A stretch of DNA of 64,000 nt, taken from positions 124,001 through 188,000 of the forward strand of contig JAVJOG010000007.1 in NCBI GenBank assembly GCA_040216885.1. The letters run 5' to 3'. The notes under the pieces are model-generated. The model was not told where the DNA came from, searched no databases, and saw only the letters and a list, made by a program, of their open reading frames with translations. This DNA is from Parvibaculum sp040216885 (GTDB lineage Bacteria; Pseudomonadota; Alphaproteobacteria; Parvibaculales; Parvibaculaceae). The first letter of the stretch is position 1; the number at the start of each line of letters is the position of its first letter. Both the position numbers and the translations under genes were made by a program. Positions 8,040 to 18,117 of this stretch are shown in pieces.

Positions 8040-9488
8040 ATGGCTCCCCCGAAATCCGGCCCCAAGCCCGCCATCGTCTGGTTCCGCCGCGATCTGCGGC
8101 TGGCCGACAATCCGGCTCTCGCCGCGGCGGTCGCGCGGGGCGGGGCAGTCGTGCCGGTCTTCATCCTCGATCCGGCGGACATACCGGGTGGTGCCTCGGC
8201 CTGGTGGCTTCACGGCAGCCTCGCGGCGCTCGCCGAACGTCTCGCCCGTCTCGGCGCGCCGCTGGTCCTGCGCCGCGGCGACCCCGCGCGCCTGATCCCC
8301 GAAATCGCGCGCGAGGCGGGTGCCGGCGCCGTCTTTTGGAACCGGCTCTACGAGCCTGCCGCCATCGCCCGCGACAAGGTGTTGAAGGCGGCGCTTGCCG
8401 CCGATGGTTTCGAGGTCGAAAGCTTCGCCGCCTCACTGCTGGCCGAGCCGTGGGAAATTCGCACCGGCAGCGGTACGCCCTTCAAGGTCTTCACGCCTTT
8501 CTGGCGTGCGCTGTCGTCCCGCGCGCCCATGCCCGCACCGCTGCCCGCGCCGAAGCGGCTGAAATCTCTTGCTGGCATCGCCTCCGAAAAACTCGACACA
8601 TGGAACCTGCGCCCCGCGAAGCCCGATTGGGCGGCGGGCCTACGCGCCGCATGGACCCCTGGCGAAAAACCGGCGGCGAAACGACTGGCCGCATTTCTCG
8701 ACAGCGCCGTTCGCGCTTACGGAGAGGCGCGCAACATTCCGGCCATCGACGCCACCTCTCGCCTCTCGCCGCATCTCCATTGGGGGGAAATCTCGCCGCG
8801 CCAGATCCTGACATCCGCCGAAGTCGCCACCATCGCGCATCCCGAAGCCGCCTCCGGCATCGCCGCCTTCATGCGCGAGCTTGGCTGGCGTGACTTCGCG
8901 CATCATCTGATTTTCCATTGGCCCGAAATCGCCACCGAAAACTGGAAACGCGAATTCGATGCTTTCCCCTGGGCGGATGATGAAGCTGCCTTCCATCGCT
9001 GGACCCGCGGCGAGACCGGCTACCCGATCGTCGATGCCGGCATGCGCGAACTCTGGACGACCGGCTTCATGCACAATCGCGTGCGCATGATCGCCGCCTC
9101 GTTCCTCGTCAAGCATCTGCTGATCGATTGGCGGCGCGGCGCCCGCTGGTTCGAGGACACGCTGGTCGATGCGGACCTCGCGGTCAATCGCGCGAGCTGG
9201 CAATGGGTCGCGGGCTCGGGCGCCGATGCCGCGCCCTACTTCCGCATATTCAATCCGGTGCTGCAGGGCGAGAAATTCGATGCGGACGGTGCCTATGTTC
9301 GCGCCCATGTGCCGGAACTCACGCGGCTCGATGCGCGCTACATTCACAAGCCCTGGGCAGCGCCACCCGAAGCATTGGCGCAAGCAGGCGTCGCGCTCGG
9401 CGGCAACTATCCGCATCCGATGATCGATCACGCCAGGGCCCGCACCCGCGCGCTGGCGGCCTATGAAGGCATCAAGCGGTCCGGTTGA
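8040..9488 (+). CDS. phrB: Deoxyribodipyrimidine photo-lyase (cryptochrome/photolyase family)
   Basis: Light-driven repair of cyclobutane pyrimidine dimers, 482 residues. The N-terminal alpha/beta antenna domain begins with IVWFRRDLRLADNPAL. The C-terminal FAD-binding domain contains FMRELGWRDFAHHLIFHWP, TGYPIVDAGMRELWTTGFMHNRVRMI (two overlapping stretches) and the highly conserved NRASWQWVAGSGADAAPYFR segment, which carries tryptophans of the electron chain. Length fits class I CPD photolyases. The ATG at 8040 is preceded by no strong ribosome site. The SDR gene on the other strand overlaps its last 17 bases. Confidence 0.93.
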   Translation: MAPPKSGPKPAIVWFRRDLRLADNPALAAAVARGGAVVPVFILDPADIPGGASAWWLHGSLAALAERLARLGAPLVLRRGDPARLIPEIAREAGAGAVFWNRLYEPAAIARDKVLKAALAADGFEVESFAASLLAEPWEIRTGSGTPFKVFTPFWRALSSRAPMPAPLPAPKRLKSLAGIASEKLDTWNLRPAKPDWAAGLRAAWTPGEKPAAKRLAAFLDSAVRAYGEARNIPAIDATSRLSPHLHWGEISPRQILTSAEVATIAHPEAASGIAAFMRELGWRDFAHHLIFHWPEIATENWKREFDAFPWADDEAAFHRWTRGETGYPIVDAGMRELWTTGFMHNRVRMIAASFLVKHLLIDWRRGARWFEDTLVDADLAVNRASWQWVAGSGADAAPYFRIFNPVLQGEKFDADGAYVRAHVPELTRLDARYIHKPWAAPPEALAQAGVALGGNYPHPMIDHARARTRALAAYEGIKRSG

Positions 9489-10257
9489 TGCCGGGCTTGT
9501 CCTTCGGCACGGTCAGCCGCGTCAGCGCCAGCGACAGCCGGTAGGGCAGCATCTGCAACAGCCGCAGCAGCAGCGAGAAGCGCCGCGGAAAGCTGATCTC
9601 GAAGCGGCGGGAATGAAGCCCGCGATAAAAGGCCTCCGCCGCGTCCGCCGTTTCCATCAGAAACGGCATCGGAAATTCGTTCTTGTCGGTCAGCGGCGTG
9701 CGGACGAAACCCGGATTGACGATCTGCACCGCGATGCCATGCCGCGCAAGGTCGGGCCTCAAGGCTTCGGCCATGTTGATCAGCGCCGCCTTGCTGGCGC
9801 CGTAGACAGCCGATGTCGGCAGCCCGAAATAGCCGGCAAGCGAGGCCACCATCGCGATCCTCCCCCTCTCGCGCCGCATCATGCCGGGCAGCACCGCTTC
9901 CAGCGAATTGACCGTGCCCATGAAATTGAGTTCGAACAGCGGCCGCGCCTTCGCCGCCGTCAGCTCGGCGCCCATCAGCGCCTGATAGGTGCCGGCACAG
10001 AATACCGCGATGCCGATGGGCCCGAGCGTTTCCTCGATGTGCGCAACCGCCGCCTTCAGGCTCGCCGCGTCGGTCGTGTCGGCAACGACCGGCACCACAA
10101 GTCCGTCGGCTTCGCGCGCCAGCGCCTCAAGCTCGCCCGCGCGTCGCGCCGTCGCCGCCACGCGGTAGCCACCGCGAGCCATCCTGAGCGCCAGCGCCCG
10201 CCCGATGCCGGAGCTCGCACCGGTGATCCACACGACGTCCTTGATTGTTCCGCTCAT
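9472..10257 (-). CDS. Short-chain dehydrogenase/reductase
   Basis: NAD(P)-dependent Rossmann-fold oxidoreductase of 261 residues from the ATG at 10257. This start overlaps the stop codon of the upstream gene in ATGA. The coenzyme motif is GASSGIGRA at residues 11-19, and the catalytic pair is Ser in MVASLAGYFG and YGASK. The C-terminal SFPRRFSLLLRLLQMLPYRL segment is hydrophobic and basic, typical of SDRs that act on membrane lipids. Coupled to the secreted DUF6134-like gene, so a joint role at the envelope is possible but unproven. A longer frame from 10350 lies antisense inside the neighbour and was rejected. Confidence 0.88.
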   Translation of the reverse strand: MSGTIKDVVWITGASSGIGRALALRMARGGYRVAATARRAGELEALAREADGLVVPVVADTTDAASLKAAVAHIEETLGPIGIAVFCAGTYQALMGAELTAAKARPLFELNFMGTVNSLEAVLPGMMRRERGRIAMVASLAGYFGLPTSAVYGASKAALINMAEALRPDLARHGIAVQIVNPGFVRTPLTDKNEFPMPFLMETADAAEAFYRGLHSRRFEISFPRRFSLLLRLLQMLPYRLSLALTRLTVPKDKPGINRTA

Positions 10258-10988
10258 CGTGAAGCCACTTTCTGCACCAGCGCCCGGTCGAGCCGCTCGA
10301 CCGTGTAGTCGACCTCCTCGCCCCGCGCCATGAAGGCGACGTTCAGCCACTCGTTCTCAAGCGAATAGAGCAGGCGAAGTTTGAGGTCGCCCGTCATTTC
10401 GTATTCCCGCGTCGTCACCGTGGCGCCATCGACCGCAACCTCGCGTGTCGCGATGGGCGTCACCGCCACATCGACGATCCGGCCGCGTTGCGTGTCGAGA
10501 AGCTGCGTCCGCGTCACCGTCGCCGGGTTCCAGTAGCTTGTCGGGATAATATCGGCCGGCGCGGTGAAACTGCCATGCGCCGAACTTGTGACGGCAAGTC
10601 CGTCGTCGCCCGCCCGCGCGCTCACCGTGTACTTGCGCCCGTCATCGTCCGTTTCGGTGTCGAGCGAAACGAGCTTTCCGTCCCGCCACACTTCGCGATT
10701 GCGGTGCTCGTAGCGAAACAGCGTCAGCGGCCCGAAGGTGACAGCAAGCTCGATCTCGATCTCGACGATCAGCGCATCGTCCACCTGCGTAAAGGAAAGG
10801 CTGTGCGAGCCGATGGGCGTTCCCCCGCGCTCGACGCGGAACGCCAGCGCGGGGTCCGATGCCGGATCGGGGGAAGATGCCGGCAACGCCGCGCCCGCGC
10901 CGAGCCCGGGGGCAAGCAACAACAATGTGAGAGCCGCAACTTTCAGGACAGGAGATGTCACAACCGAGGGGCCTTTCGAGGGTGTCAC
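10254..10988 (-). CDS. Secreted protein of the DUF6134/DUF3108-like group
   Basis: Exported protein of 244 residues with a signal peptide at about residues 10-36 (a hydrophobic VAALTLLLLAPGLGAGAAL core after a basic start). The mature part is beta-rich: AFRVERGGTPIGSHSLSF, LTLFRYEHRNREVW, SARAGDDGLAV, IIPTSYWNPATV. I recognise the pattern as the DUF6134 (formerly DUF3108-like) family, which has no established function. It is the first gene of a two-gene unit with the SDR. No catalytic residues are evident. Confidence 0.7.
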   Translation of the reverse strand: MTPSKGPSVVTSPVLKVAALTLLLLAPGLGAGAALPASSPDPASDPALAFRVERGGTPIGSHSLSFTQVDDALIVEIEIELAVTFGPLTLFRYEHRNREVWRDGKLVSLDTETDDDGRKYTVSARAGDDGLAVTSSAHGSFTAPADIIPTSYWNPATVTRTQLLDTQRGRIVDVAVTPIATREVAVDGATVTTREYEMTGDLKLRLLYSLENEWLNVAFMARGEEVDYTVERLDRALVQKVASR

Positions 10989-11042
10989 GCCGGTCTCGTT
11001 CCGGCTCTCACCTTCTTGCTACGGCCCTCATGCCTGCCCGGA

Positions 11043-11813
11043 TCACCCTTTTCGCATTGCCGCGAAATGCGCCTGCATCGCCAGGCTCGCCGCCACCGTG
11101 GCATTGAGCGATTCGACCGCCCCCGTGGTCGGGATCGAGAGCCGCCGCGCCTTCAGCCCCGCCGGCAGGCCAAGTCCTTCCTCGCCCAGCACCAGCCGGA
11201 TGTCGCGCGGCCATTTGTAGCCCTCGACGGTCTCGCCCCCGCCGTCGAGCGCCGCCAGCGCCCCCTTTGGGTCATTGAGCGCGCTCCAGCCGGGTCCTTT
11301 GAGGAACTGCAACTCGAATTGCGCGTTGGCGGCGGCGCGCAGCGCCTTCGGATGAAATGGGTGGGCGGCCGCCTCCATCAGCACCACGCGTTTGGCGCCG
11401 AAGGCGGCGGCGCTGCGCAGCACGGCGCCGAGATTGGCGGGGTCTCCAAGTGCGCAGACAAGTTCGAGCCCCTTCGGCGGCTTTGAAAAATCGGCGGCCG
11501 CCATCGCCGGCACCCGCCCCACCAGCAGCGGAAAGCCGGTACCGTTGACATCCAGCGTCTCGAACAGCGCGCGCGACAGCACGAAGCGTTCGAGCGCCGC
11601 CGGCGGCTTCAGCGCCGCGATGTCCTTGTCGTGCAACGCCAGCACGGCGCTGAATTGCGCGGTGTGCCGCTTCAGTGCTTCGGGCACCGTCTTGCGTCCG
11701 GCCAGCAGGAAGGCGCCATGCTTCTTGATGCCGCGCGTCTCGCCAAGCGCCATCCAGAGCTTGGCGCGCGCATTCTGCGGGCTTTCGATGAGGCGCGAGC
11801 TGCCGCCGGTCAT
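11043..11813 (-). CDS. TrmH/SpoU-family RNA 2'-O-methyltransferase
   Basis: SAM-dependent RNA ribose methylase of 256 residues from the ATG at 11813 (MTGGSSRLIES). The longer frame from 11876 adds 21 residues and was not used. The SPOUT knot motifs are visible in order: LGDPANLGAVLRSAAAFG (motif 1), LVLGEEGLGLP (motif 2) and IPTTGAVESLNATVAASL (motif 3). The N-terminal part resembles the substrate-binding domain of RlmB-like enzymes but is divergent. The RNA target (rRNA or tRNA) cannot be told. Divergent from the YhhN gene, with a 66-base gap. Confidence 0.87.
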   Translation of the reverse strand: MTGGSSRLIESPQNARAKLWMALGETRGIKKHGAFLLAGRKTVPEALKRHTAQFSAVLALHDKDIAALKPPAALERFVLSRALFETLDVNGTGFPLLVGRVPAMAAADFSKPPKGLELVCALGDPANLGAVLRSAAAFGAKRVVLMEAAAHPFHPKALRAAANAQFELQFLKGPGWSALNDPKGALAALDGGGETVEGYKWPRDIRLVLGEEGLGLPAGLKARRLSIPTTGAVESLNATVAASLAMQAHFAAMRKG

Positions 11814-11879
11814 ATTTGGTCCTTGTGAAGAAGCGCGAGCATCGCCGATCATAGGCGGATAAAAAGCGGGGGACAAAAA

Positions 11880-12566
11880 ATGTTCGAAGCGGCATTGATG
11901 CGGGGCGACGGTCTCGACGGTCTGCGCGTTCTTCTGGTGGCGCTGTCGCTGGCGGCCTCCCTCGGCTATCTCGCGGTCGAAAGCCGCCCGCCCTCAATTC
12001 TCCGCACAGGCCTCAAGACGGCCGCCATCGGTCTTTGGGTGCCGCTTCCGCTCCTCGTCTTGCCCGGCGCTGCGGCGCTGCCGCTGGCGATGCTGGCACT
12101 GGCTTTTCTGCTGTCGAGTGTCGGCGACCTCTTTCTGGCGATGAAGGACAATCCGCGCAACTTCACGCGCGGACTTCTCGCCTTCCTCGCCGCCCACCTG
12201 TTTTATCTGGCGATCATGCTTCCGCTGGCGAGCCGCCCCGAAGGCCTCGTCGCCAACGCCGCCTCGCTCGTCACCGGCGCCGGCGCGCTGGCGCTCTATT
12301 TCTGGTTGCGGCCGAACCTGGGAAAGAACCAGCTTCCCGTCGGCGTCTATCTGGTAACGATCCTCTTCATGGCGCTGGCGGCGCTCGCCATCCCGGCCGC
12401 CCAGCCCTGGCTCGGTCTCGGCGCGGTGCTCTTCGTGATTTCCGACGGCGTCATCGCCGCCGACAAATTCGGCCGACCCATCCCTTATCGCGGCTTGATC
12501 GTCTGGGCGACATATTATGGTGGGCAGGCCTTGATGGCGCTGAGCCTCATGGCGCTGCTCCGGTGA
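11880..12566 (+). CDS. YhhN/TMEM86 family integral membrane protein (lysoplasmalogenase-like)
   Basis: Inner-membrane protein of 228 residues with about eight hydrophobic segments. The two conserved acidic motifs of the YhhN family are present: LLSSVGDLFLAM near residue 80 and FVISDGVIAADKF near residue 185. Human TMEM86B of this family hydrolyses lysoplasmalogen; the bacterial substrate is not established. The next frame, a decayed beta-lactamase, starts four bases after the stop codon, suggesting a former operon. Confidence 0.8.
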   Translation: MFEAALMRGDGLDGLRVLLVALSLAASLGYLAVESRPPSILRTGLKTAAIGLWVPLPLLVLPGAAALPLAMLALAFLLSSVGDLFLAMKDNPRNFTRGLLAFLAAHLFYLAIMLPLASRPEGLVANAASLVTGAGALALYFWLRPNLGKNQLPVGVYLVTILFMALAALAIPAAQPWLGLGAVLFVISDGVIAADKFGRPIPYRGLIVWATYYGGQALMALSLMALLR

Positions 12567-12570
12567 TCCG

Positions 12571-12964
12571 TTGACGGACGGAATTCCCATCGGCGGCATT
12601 TGCGACCCGCGCTTCGAACCGGTCCGCGAAGCCTTCATCGGCAATTTCCGCGAGCGCGGCGAGCCGGGCGCCGCAATCGCCCTGATGATCGATGGCCGCC
12701 TCGTCTGCGACCTATGGGGCGGCTTCCGCGATGCCGCGCGAGAAAGCCCCTGGGCGCGCGAAACGCTGGTCAATTTCTTTTCCGTCGGCAAGGCTTTCAC
12801 GGCGCTTGTCGCATTGCGCCTCGTCGAGCGCTGGCGGCTCGCTCGGCTTCTGCGATCCCGCCGCCCGCGTCGCCTTCGCCTATGTCACCAACGACATGGG
12901 CCCCCGCTGGCAAAACCCGCGCAACAAGGCGCTGATCGCGGCGATCTATGAGAGTTTGGGGTAG
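12571..12964 (+). pseudogene. Serine beta-lactamase-family hydrolase, internally deleted
   Basis: The first 88 codons, from a TTG at 12571, encode the start of a class C beta-lactamase/esterase: FRERGEPGAAIALMIDGRLV, CDLWGGFRDA and the catalytic SVGKAFTALVALRLVE (Ser-x2-Lys). After about 12834 the sequence resumes in the +1 frame with the family's C-terminal end: GSLGFCDPAARVAFAYVTNDMGPRW, here split over two frames. The middle of roughly 250 residues, holding the Tyr and Lys/His motifs, is gone and the frame is shifted. Non-functional remnant following the YhhN gene. Confidence 0.8.
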
Positions 12965-12974
12965 GATGAAGAAG

Positions 12975-13049
<75 letters not shown>

Positions 13050-13299
13050 GTCCGGGGTTCGGATCGCGCCGCGCTTGGGCGGGCGCGGGAACCGGCCTGA
13101 AGTCTCGCCCCGAATGGTAAAAGAGGGATGAGGGGCCGCCCGAAAACGCGCGGAAAGTGCCACAGGGTCCCCCCTCATGCAAGCCGCCCGCGCGGCGGAC
13201 CGAACCCGTGTTGACGCCGCCGCTTCAAGCCCCCTAAATCCCTGTTGCGGTTTCCTTGTCCGCCCCGGCCCTGTCCAAAGCCAAGCGAGAGCGTCCGCC

Positions 13300-13758
13300 A
13301 TGAAAAAGCTCCCGACCAGCCATTTCAATCCGCACCAGCCCGGCGGCAAGGGCACCGACCGCGCTTCCCAGGCGCTTGAGGCCCGCGCCCGTCAGGCCCG
13401 TCTCGCCGAGGCGTTGCGGGAGAACCTGAAGAAGCGCAAGGCGCAGAGCAAGGCCCGCAAGCCGGGCGTCGCCGAGGCGCCGGCGGTGGCCGAAGCGCCG
13501 AAACCCGCCGCCCCGAGCCCCGCCGCCGCGCCGAAGCCCGTAGCCAAAGCGGAACCGAAGAAGCCCGAACCGAAAAAAGCCGAGCCAAAGAAGCCGGAGC
13601 CGAATAAGCCCGCGCCCAAGGCGGCGGCAAAACCTGCGGCCAAAGGCAAAAGCGCGGCGAAACCGGCCGCCAAAGCCAAGCCTGCGGCAAAGAGCAAGCC
13701 CGAGCCCAAGGGCAAGCCCGCGCCCAAGGCCAAATCAAAGGCCAAAAAGTCGAAATAA
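13300..13758 (+). CDS. Small Lys/Pro/Ala-rich basic protein
   Basis: A 152-residue protein from the ATG at 13300; the in-frame extension to 13177 has no protein-like features. Residues 1-50 are ordinary polar sequence (MKKLPTSHFNPHQPGGKGTD, then an Arg/Lys/Ala-rich helix). Residues 60-152 are low-complexity repeats of the PKKPEPKK, AKPAAK and PKAKSKAKKSK type, like histone H1 tails. Probably binds nucleic acid or another polyanion. Located between tRNA-Thr and murA. Not recognised as a named family. Low complexity makes homology weak evidence. Confidence 0.65.
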   Translation: MKKLPTSHFNPHQPGGKGTDRASQALEARARQARLAEALRENLKKRKAQSKARKPGVAEAPAVAEAPKPAAPSPAAAPKPVAKAEPKKPEPKKAEPKKPEPNKPAPKAAAKPAAKGKSAAKPAAKAKPAAKSKPEPKGKPAPKAKSKAKKSK

Positions 13759-13814
13759 GCCGTGAAATCGTCCGAAAAGCGCCCCGAAGCCGCATCATAA
13801 GGGGCAGGGGCGGC

Positions 13815-13861
13815 CCTTGCGTGACACCCACCTTGGCGTGACACCCCCCTTGCGTGACACC
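13815..13861 (+). repeat. Three tandem CGTGACACC direct repeats before murA
   Basis: The core GCGTGACACC occurs at 13819-13828, 13836-13845 and 13852-13861, spaced 17 and 16 bases. Each is preceded by CCTTG or CCTTGG. The third overlaps the predicted -35 element of the murA promoter, so the array could be a regulator binding site. Confidence 0.7.
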
Positions 13862-13883
13862 AAGGGCCCCTTTCCTCTATAAC
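13854..13883 (+). promoter_or_regulatory. Predicted sigma-70 promoter of murA
   Basis: GTGACA at 13854-13859 and TATAAC at 13878-13883 are separated by 18 bases, close to the TTGACA-17-TATAAT consensus. The predicted start of transcription is about 23 bases before the murA ATG. Confidence 0.6.
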
Positions 13884-13912
13884 GCGCGAAACCCGGATCG
13901 GACGCTTATCCC

Positions 13913-15184
<1,272 letters not shown>

Positions 15185-15188
15185 GGCG

Positions 15189-15623
15189 ATGAGCGACCTG
15201 CGTCTCCAGGCCGAGGATGCCGGCGACCTCGCGGTCATCTCCGCCGCCTTGCAGGACGCGGTAACGAAGGTTGCCGATCTCGCCTTCCTGCCCTCGACGC
15301 GCCGCTTCGCCATGGTGGTCAATCGCTTCCGTTGGGAAGACAAGCCCGCCCGCCACGACGGCGGCGCCCGCGCCCGCGCTGGCCTGCATTTCGAACATGT
15401 GCGCTCCGCTCAGGCCCGCAACATCGCGCAGGACCGCCCCGGCGGCGTGCTGAGCCTGCTCGCGGTCCGCTTCGAGGAGCTGAACCCGCCATCCGGCATC
15501 GTCACGCTGGTTTTTTCCGGGGGCGGCGAGTTGCGCCTTGAGGTCGAGGCGCTGGAGGTCCATCTCTCCGATCTCGGCCCGATCTGGGAAACCCCCAACG
15601 TGCCCGAACACAAGCTGGACTGA
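15189..15623 (+). CDS. DUF2948 family protein
   Basis: A 144-residue cytosolic protein from the ATG at 15189; a 15156 start would overlap murA. Its pattern (DLRLQAEDAGDLAVISAALQ, MVVNRFRWED, LELEVEALEVHLSDLGPIW-like end) is that of DUF2948, a family found mostly between murA and hisD in alphaproteobacteria. Function is unknown. The mix of beta strands and short length suggests a single globular domain. Four bases separate it from hisD, so translation may be coupled. Confidence 0.85.
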   Translation: MSDLRLQAEDAGDLAVISAALQDAVTKVADLAFLPSTRRFAMVVNRFRWEDKPARHDGGARARAGLHFEHVRSAQARNIAQDRPGGVLSLLAVRFEELNPPSGIVTLVFSGGGELRLEVEALEVHLSDLGPIWETPNVPEHKLD

Positions 15624-15627
15624 GCGC

Positions 15628-16923
15628 ATGGCCATCCGCCTCGATGCAAATGACGCCGGCTTCGAAGCCGCCTTCGCTGCCTTCCTCGCCGGCAAGCGCG
15701 AAGCGTCGGTCGACGTCGCCGATGTAGTGGCGAAAATCCTCGCCGATGTCCGCGCGCGCGGCGATGCGGCGCTTGTCGAATATACGCAGCGCTTCGACCG
15801 CCTGAGCGACCTCACGCCCGCGACGCTGGCGATTCCGCAATCCGAGATCGCCCGCGCCCACGGCCTCTGCGACGCGAAAACGCTGAACGCGCTGAAGCTC
15901 GCCGCCGCCCGCATCCGCGCCTATCACACCCGCCAGAAGCCCGCGGGCGAGCGTTTCACCGACGCCCAGGGCGTCGAGCTCGGCCACCGCTGGACGCCGG
16001 TTGCCGCCGTCGGTCTTTATGTGCCGGGCGGCACCGCCAATTATCCGAGTTCCGTGCTGATGAACGCGATCCCGGCGAAAGTCGCGGGCGTCGCGCGTCT
16101 CGTCATGGTCGTGCCGACGCCCGACGGCATCGTCAATCCGTTGGTGCTGGCCGCCGCGAAGATTGCCGGCGTCGACGAGGTCTACCGCGTCGGCGGCGCG
16201 CAGGCCGTCGCCGCGCTCGCCTTCGGCACCGCCGCCATCGCCCCCGTCGACAAGATCGTCGGTCCCGGCAATGCGTATGTGGCGGAAGCCAAGCGCCAGG
16301 TCTTCGGCACCGTCGGCATCGACATGATCGCCGGCCCCTCGGAAATTCTGGTGCTGGCCGACGGCGAGAACGACCCGGAATGGATCGCCGCCGATCTTCT
16401 CTCCCAGGCCGAACACGACGAAAGCGCCCAGTCGATCCTGATCACCGACGATGCCGCCTTCGCAACCCGCGTCGAGGAAGCGGTCGCCCGCCAGCTTCAG
16501 GCGCTGCCGCGCGAAACCACCGCCACGAAAAGCTGGGCCGATTTTGGTGCTGTCATCGTGGTGAAAAACCTCGCCGCCGCCGTGCCGCTGGTCGATCGCA
16601 TCGCGCCCGAACATCTCGAAATCGCGGTCGGCGATCCCGAGCCGCTCGCCGCCGCCGTCTCCAATGCCGGCGCGATCTTTCTCGGCCGCCACACGCCGGA
16701 AGCCATCGGCGACTATGTGGCGGGCTCGAACCACGTGCTCCCCACCGCGCGCTCGGCCCGCTTTTCCTCCGGCCTCAACGTGCTCGACTTCATGAAGCGC
16801 ACCTCGATCGTCCGCTGCGACGCCGAGGCGCTGCGCGCCATCGGTCCCGCCGCCGTCGCGCTTGCCGAAGCCGAAGGCCTCGACGCCCATGCCCGCTCGG
16901 TCGCGATCCGCCTCAATCTCTGA
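15628..16923 (+). CDS. hisD: Histidinol dehydrogenase
   Basis: Last two oxidations of histidine biosynthesis, histidinol to histidine, with NAD and zinc. 431 residues from the ATG at 15628; a 15538 frame start lies within DUF2948. Conserved motifs are PVAAVGLYVPGGTANYPSS, VGPGNAYVAEAKRQVFG, DMIAGPSEILVLAD, the zinc/catalytic region LLSQAEHDESAQ and IAPEHLEIAVGDPE. The remaining his genes are not nearby, which is common in this class. Confidence 0.96.
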   Translation: MAIRLDANDAGFEAAFAAFLAGKREASVDVADVVAKILADVRARGDAALVEYTQRFDRLSDLTPATLAIPQSEIARAHGLCDAKTLNALKLAAARIRAYHTRQKPAGERFTDAQGVELGHRWTPVAAVGLYVPGGTANYPSSVLMNAIPAKVAGVARLVMVVPTPDGIVNPLVLAAAKIAGVDEVYRVGGAQAVAALAFGTAAIAPVDKIVGPGNAYVAEAKRQVFGTVGIDMIAGPSEILVLADGENDPEWIAADLLSQAEHDESAQSILITDDAAFATRVEEAVARQLQALPRETTATKSWADFGAVIVVKNLAAAVPLVDRIAPEHLEIAVGDPEPLAAAVSNAGAIFLGRHTPEAIGDYVAGSNHVLPTARSARFSSGLNVLDFMKRTSIVRCDAEALRAIGPAAVALAEAEGLDAHARSVAIRLNL

Positions 16924-16977
16924 CGCGGCAGTCACGCCCCTCGCTTCCCCGCCTCAAATCGGCGTAAAGTACGCCGC

Positions 16978-17499
16978 ATGGCCGATCAGAGCGAAAGCGG
17001 AGGAAGGGAAACGGATGCGGTGCCGCAAGGCGCGGCGTTCCGTATCGTCGATCTCGTCCTCGACGAACACACGGTCGTGCGCCGCAGCCCCGATGTCGAG
17101 CATGAACGCAAGGTCGCGATCTTCGACCTGCTGGAGGAAAACGTCTTCGCTCCCTCCGGCAGCGACGGCGGCCCCTACATCCTCCACCTCGCAATCGAGG
17201 ACAACCGCCTCGTCTTCGACATCCGCCTTGAAGACGCCGAACCGCACGGCAAGGTTCTGCTTTCGTTGACGCCTTTTCGCCGCATCGTGAAGGACTACTT
17301 CATGATCTGCGAAAGCTATTACGAAGCGATCAAGACGGCCGCCCCCGCCCAGATCGAAGCGATCGACATGGGCCGCCGCGGCCTCCACAACGAAGGCTCC
17401 GAACTGCTGAAAGAGCGCCTCGCCGGCAAGATCGACATGGATTTCGACACCGCGCGCCGTCTCTTCACATTGATCTGTGTGCTTCATATCAAGGGATGA
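16978..17499 (+). CDS. UPF0262 family protein
   Basis: A 173-residue soluble protein matching UPF0262 in length and pattern: FRIVDLVLDEHTVVRRSPDVEHER, EDNRLVFDIRLED, PFRRIVKDYFMICESYYEAI and TARRLFTLICVLHIKG at the end. The family is restricted mainly to alphaproteobacteria and has no known function. Its stop codon overlaps the next start in ATGA, linking it to the phosphatase gene. Confidence 0.88.
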   Translation: MADQSESGGRETDAVPQGAAFRIVDLVLDEHTVVRRSPDVEHERKVAIFDLLEENVFAPSGSDGGPYILHLAIEDNRLVFDIRLEDAEPHGKVLLSLTPFRRIVKDYFMICESYYEAIKTAAPAQIEAIDMGRRGLHNEGSELLKERLAGKIDMDFDTARRLFTLICVLHIKG

Positions 17500-17972
17500 C
17501 GCGCGCCTTGTCTGCCGACCGCAAATCGCTGCCCGCCTCGGTGCTTTTCGCCTGCAACCTCAATTCGATCCGCTCGACCATGGCCGAGGCGATCCTGAAA
17601 AAGCTCCACGGCAACCGCATCTTCGTGGATTCCGCCGGCGTCCGTCCCGCCGAAGAGCCCGATCCCTTCACGGCCGAAGTGCTGCGCGAAGACGGCATGA
17701 CCCCGCCCGCAGGCAGCCCCAAGGGCTTCGACGATCTGGAGGAGACGAGCTTCGACCTGATCGTCGCCCTGACGCCGGAAGCGCGCGACAAGGCCGAGGA
17801 ATTGACCCGCACCTCCGCCACCGATGTCGAATTCTGGGCGATCGACGACCCGCTGGCATCCCCCACCGGCGGCAACCGCGACCGCCGCCTCGCCGCCTAC
17901 CGAGAACTCCGCAACCAGCTCCGCCGCCGCATCGAAGCGCGCTTCCCCCGCGCCGGGACGGCAACAGCGTGA
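17496..17972 (+). CDS. Low-molecular-weight protein tyrosine phosphatase / arsenate reductase-like
   Basis: A 158-residue protein with the P-loop CNLNSIRS (Cys-x5-Arg-Ser) near the N terminus, the catalytic signature of low-molecular-weight phosphatases and ArsC-like reductases. The general-acid DP motif appears as IDDPLASP. The segment VRPAEEPDPFTAEVLREDG is typical of the group next to UPF0262 in alphaproteobacteria. Whether it removes phosphate from protein or reduces arsenate cannot be told; no extra redox Cys pair stands out. Translationally coupled to UPF0262. Confidence 0.85.
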   Translation: MTRALSADRKSLPASVLFACNLNSIRSTMAEAILKKLHGNRIFVDSAGVRPAEEPDPFTAEVLREDGMTPPAGSPKGFDDLEETSFDLIVALTPEARDKAEELTRTSATDVEFWAIDDPLASPTGGNRDRRLAAYRELRNQLRRRIEARFPRAGTATA

Positions 17973-18117
17973 TGCGCTGGCAGTTCAATCGCGCCTCTTC
18001 CAGCGAAGCGAATTATAGGCCAACCACCGTACGCCGGGGATAAGTCGCAACTGGCCCTCTTTCCGTCGCAATCGCCGTGCTATGATCCCCGCAACAACAC
18101 CCCCGGGGGAACCACCG

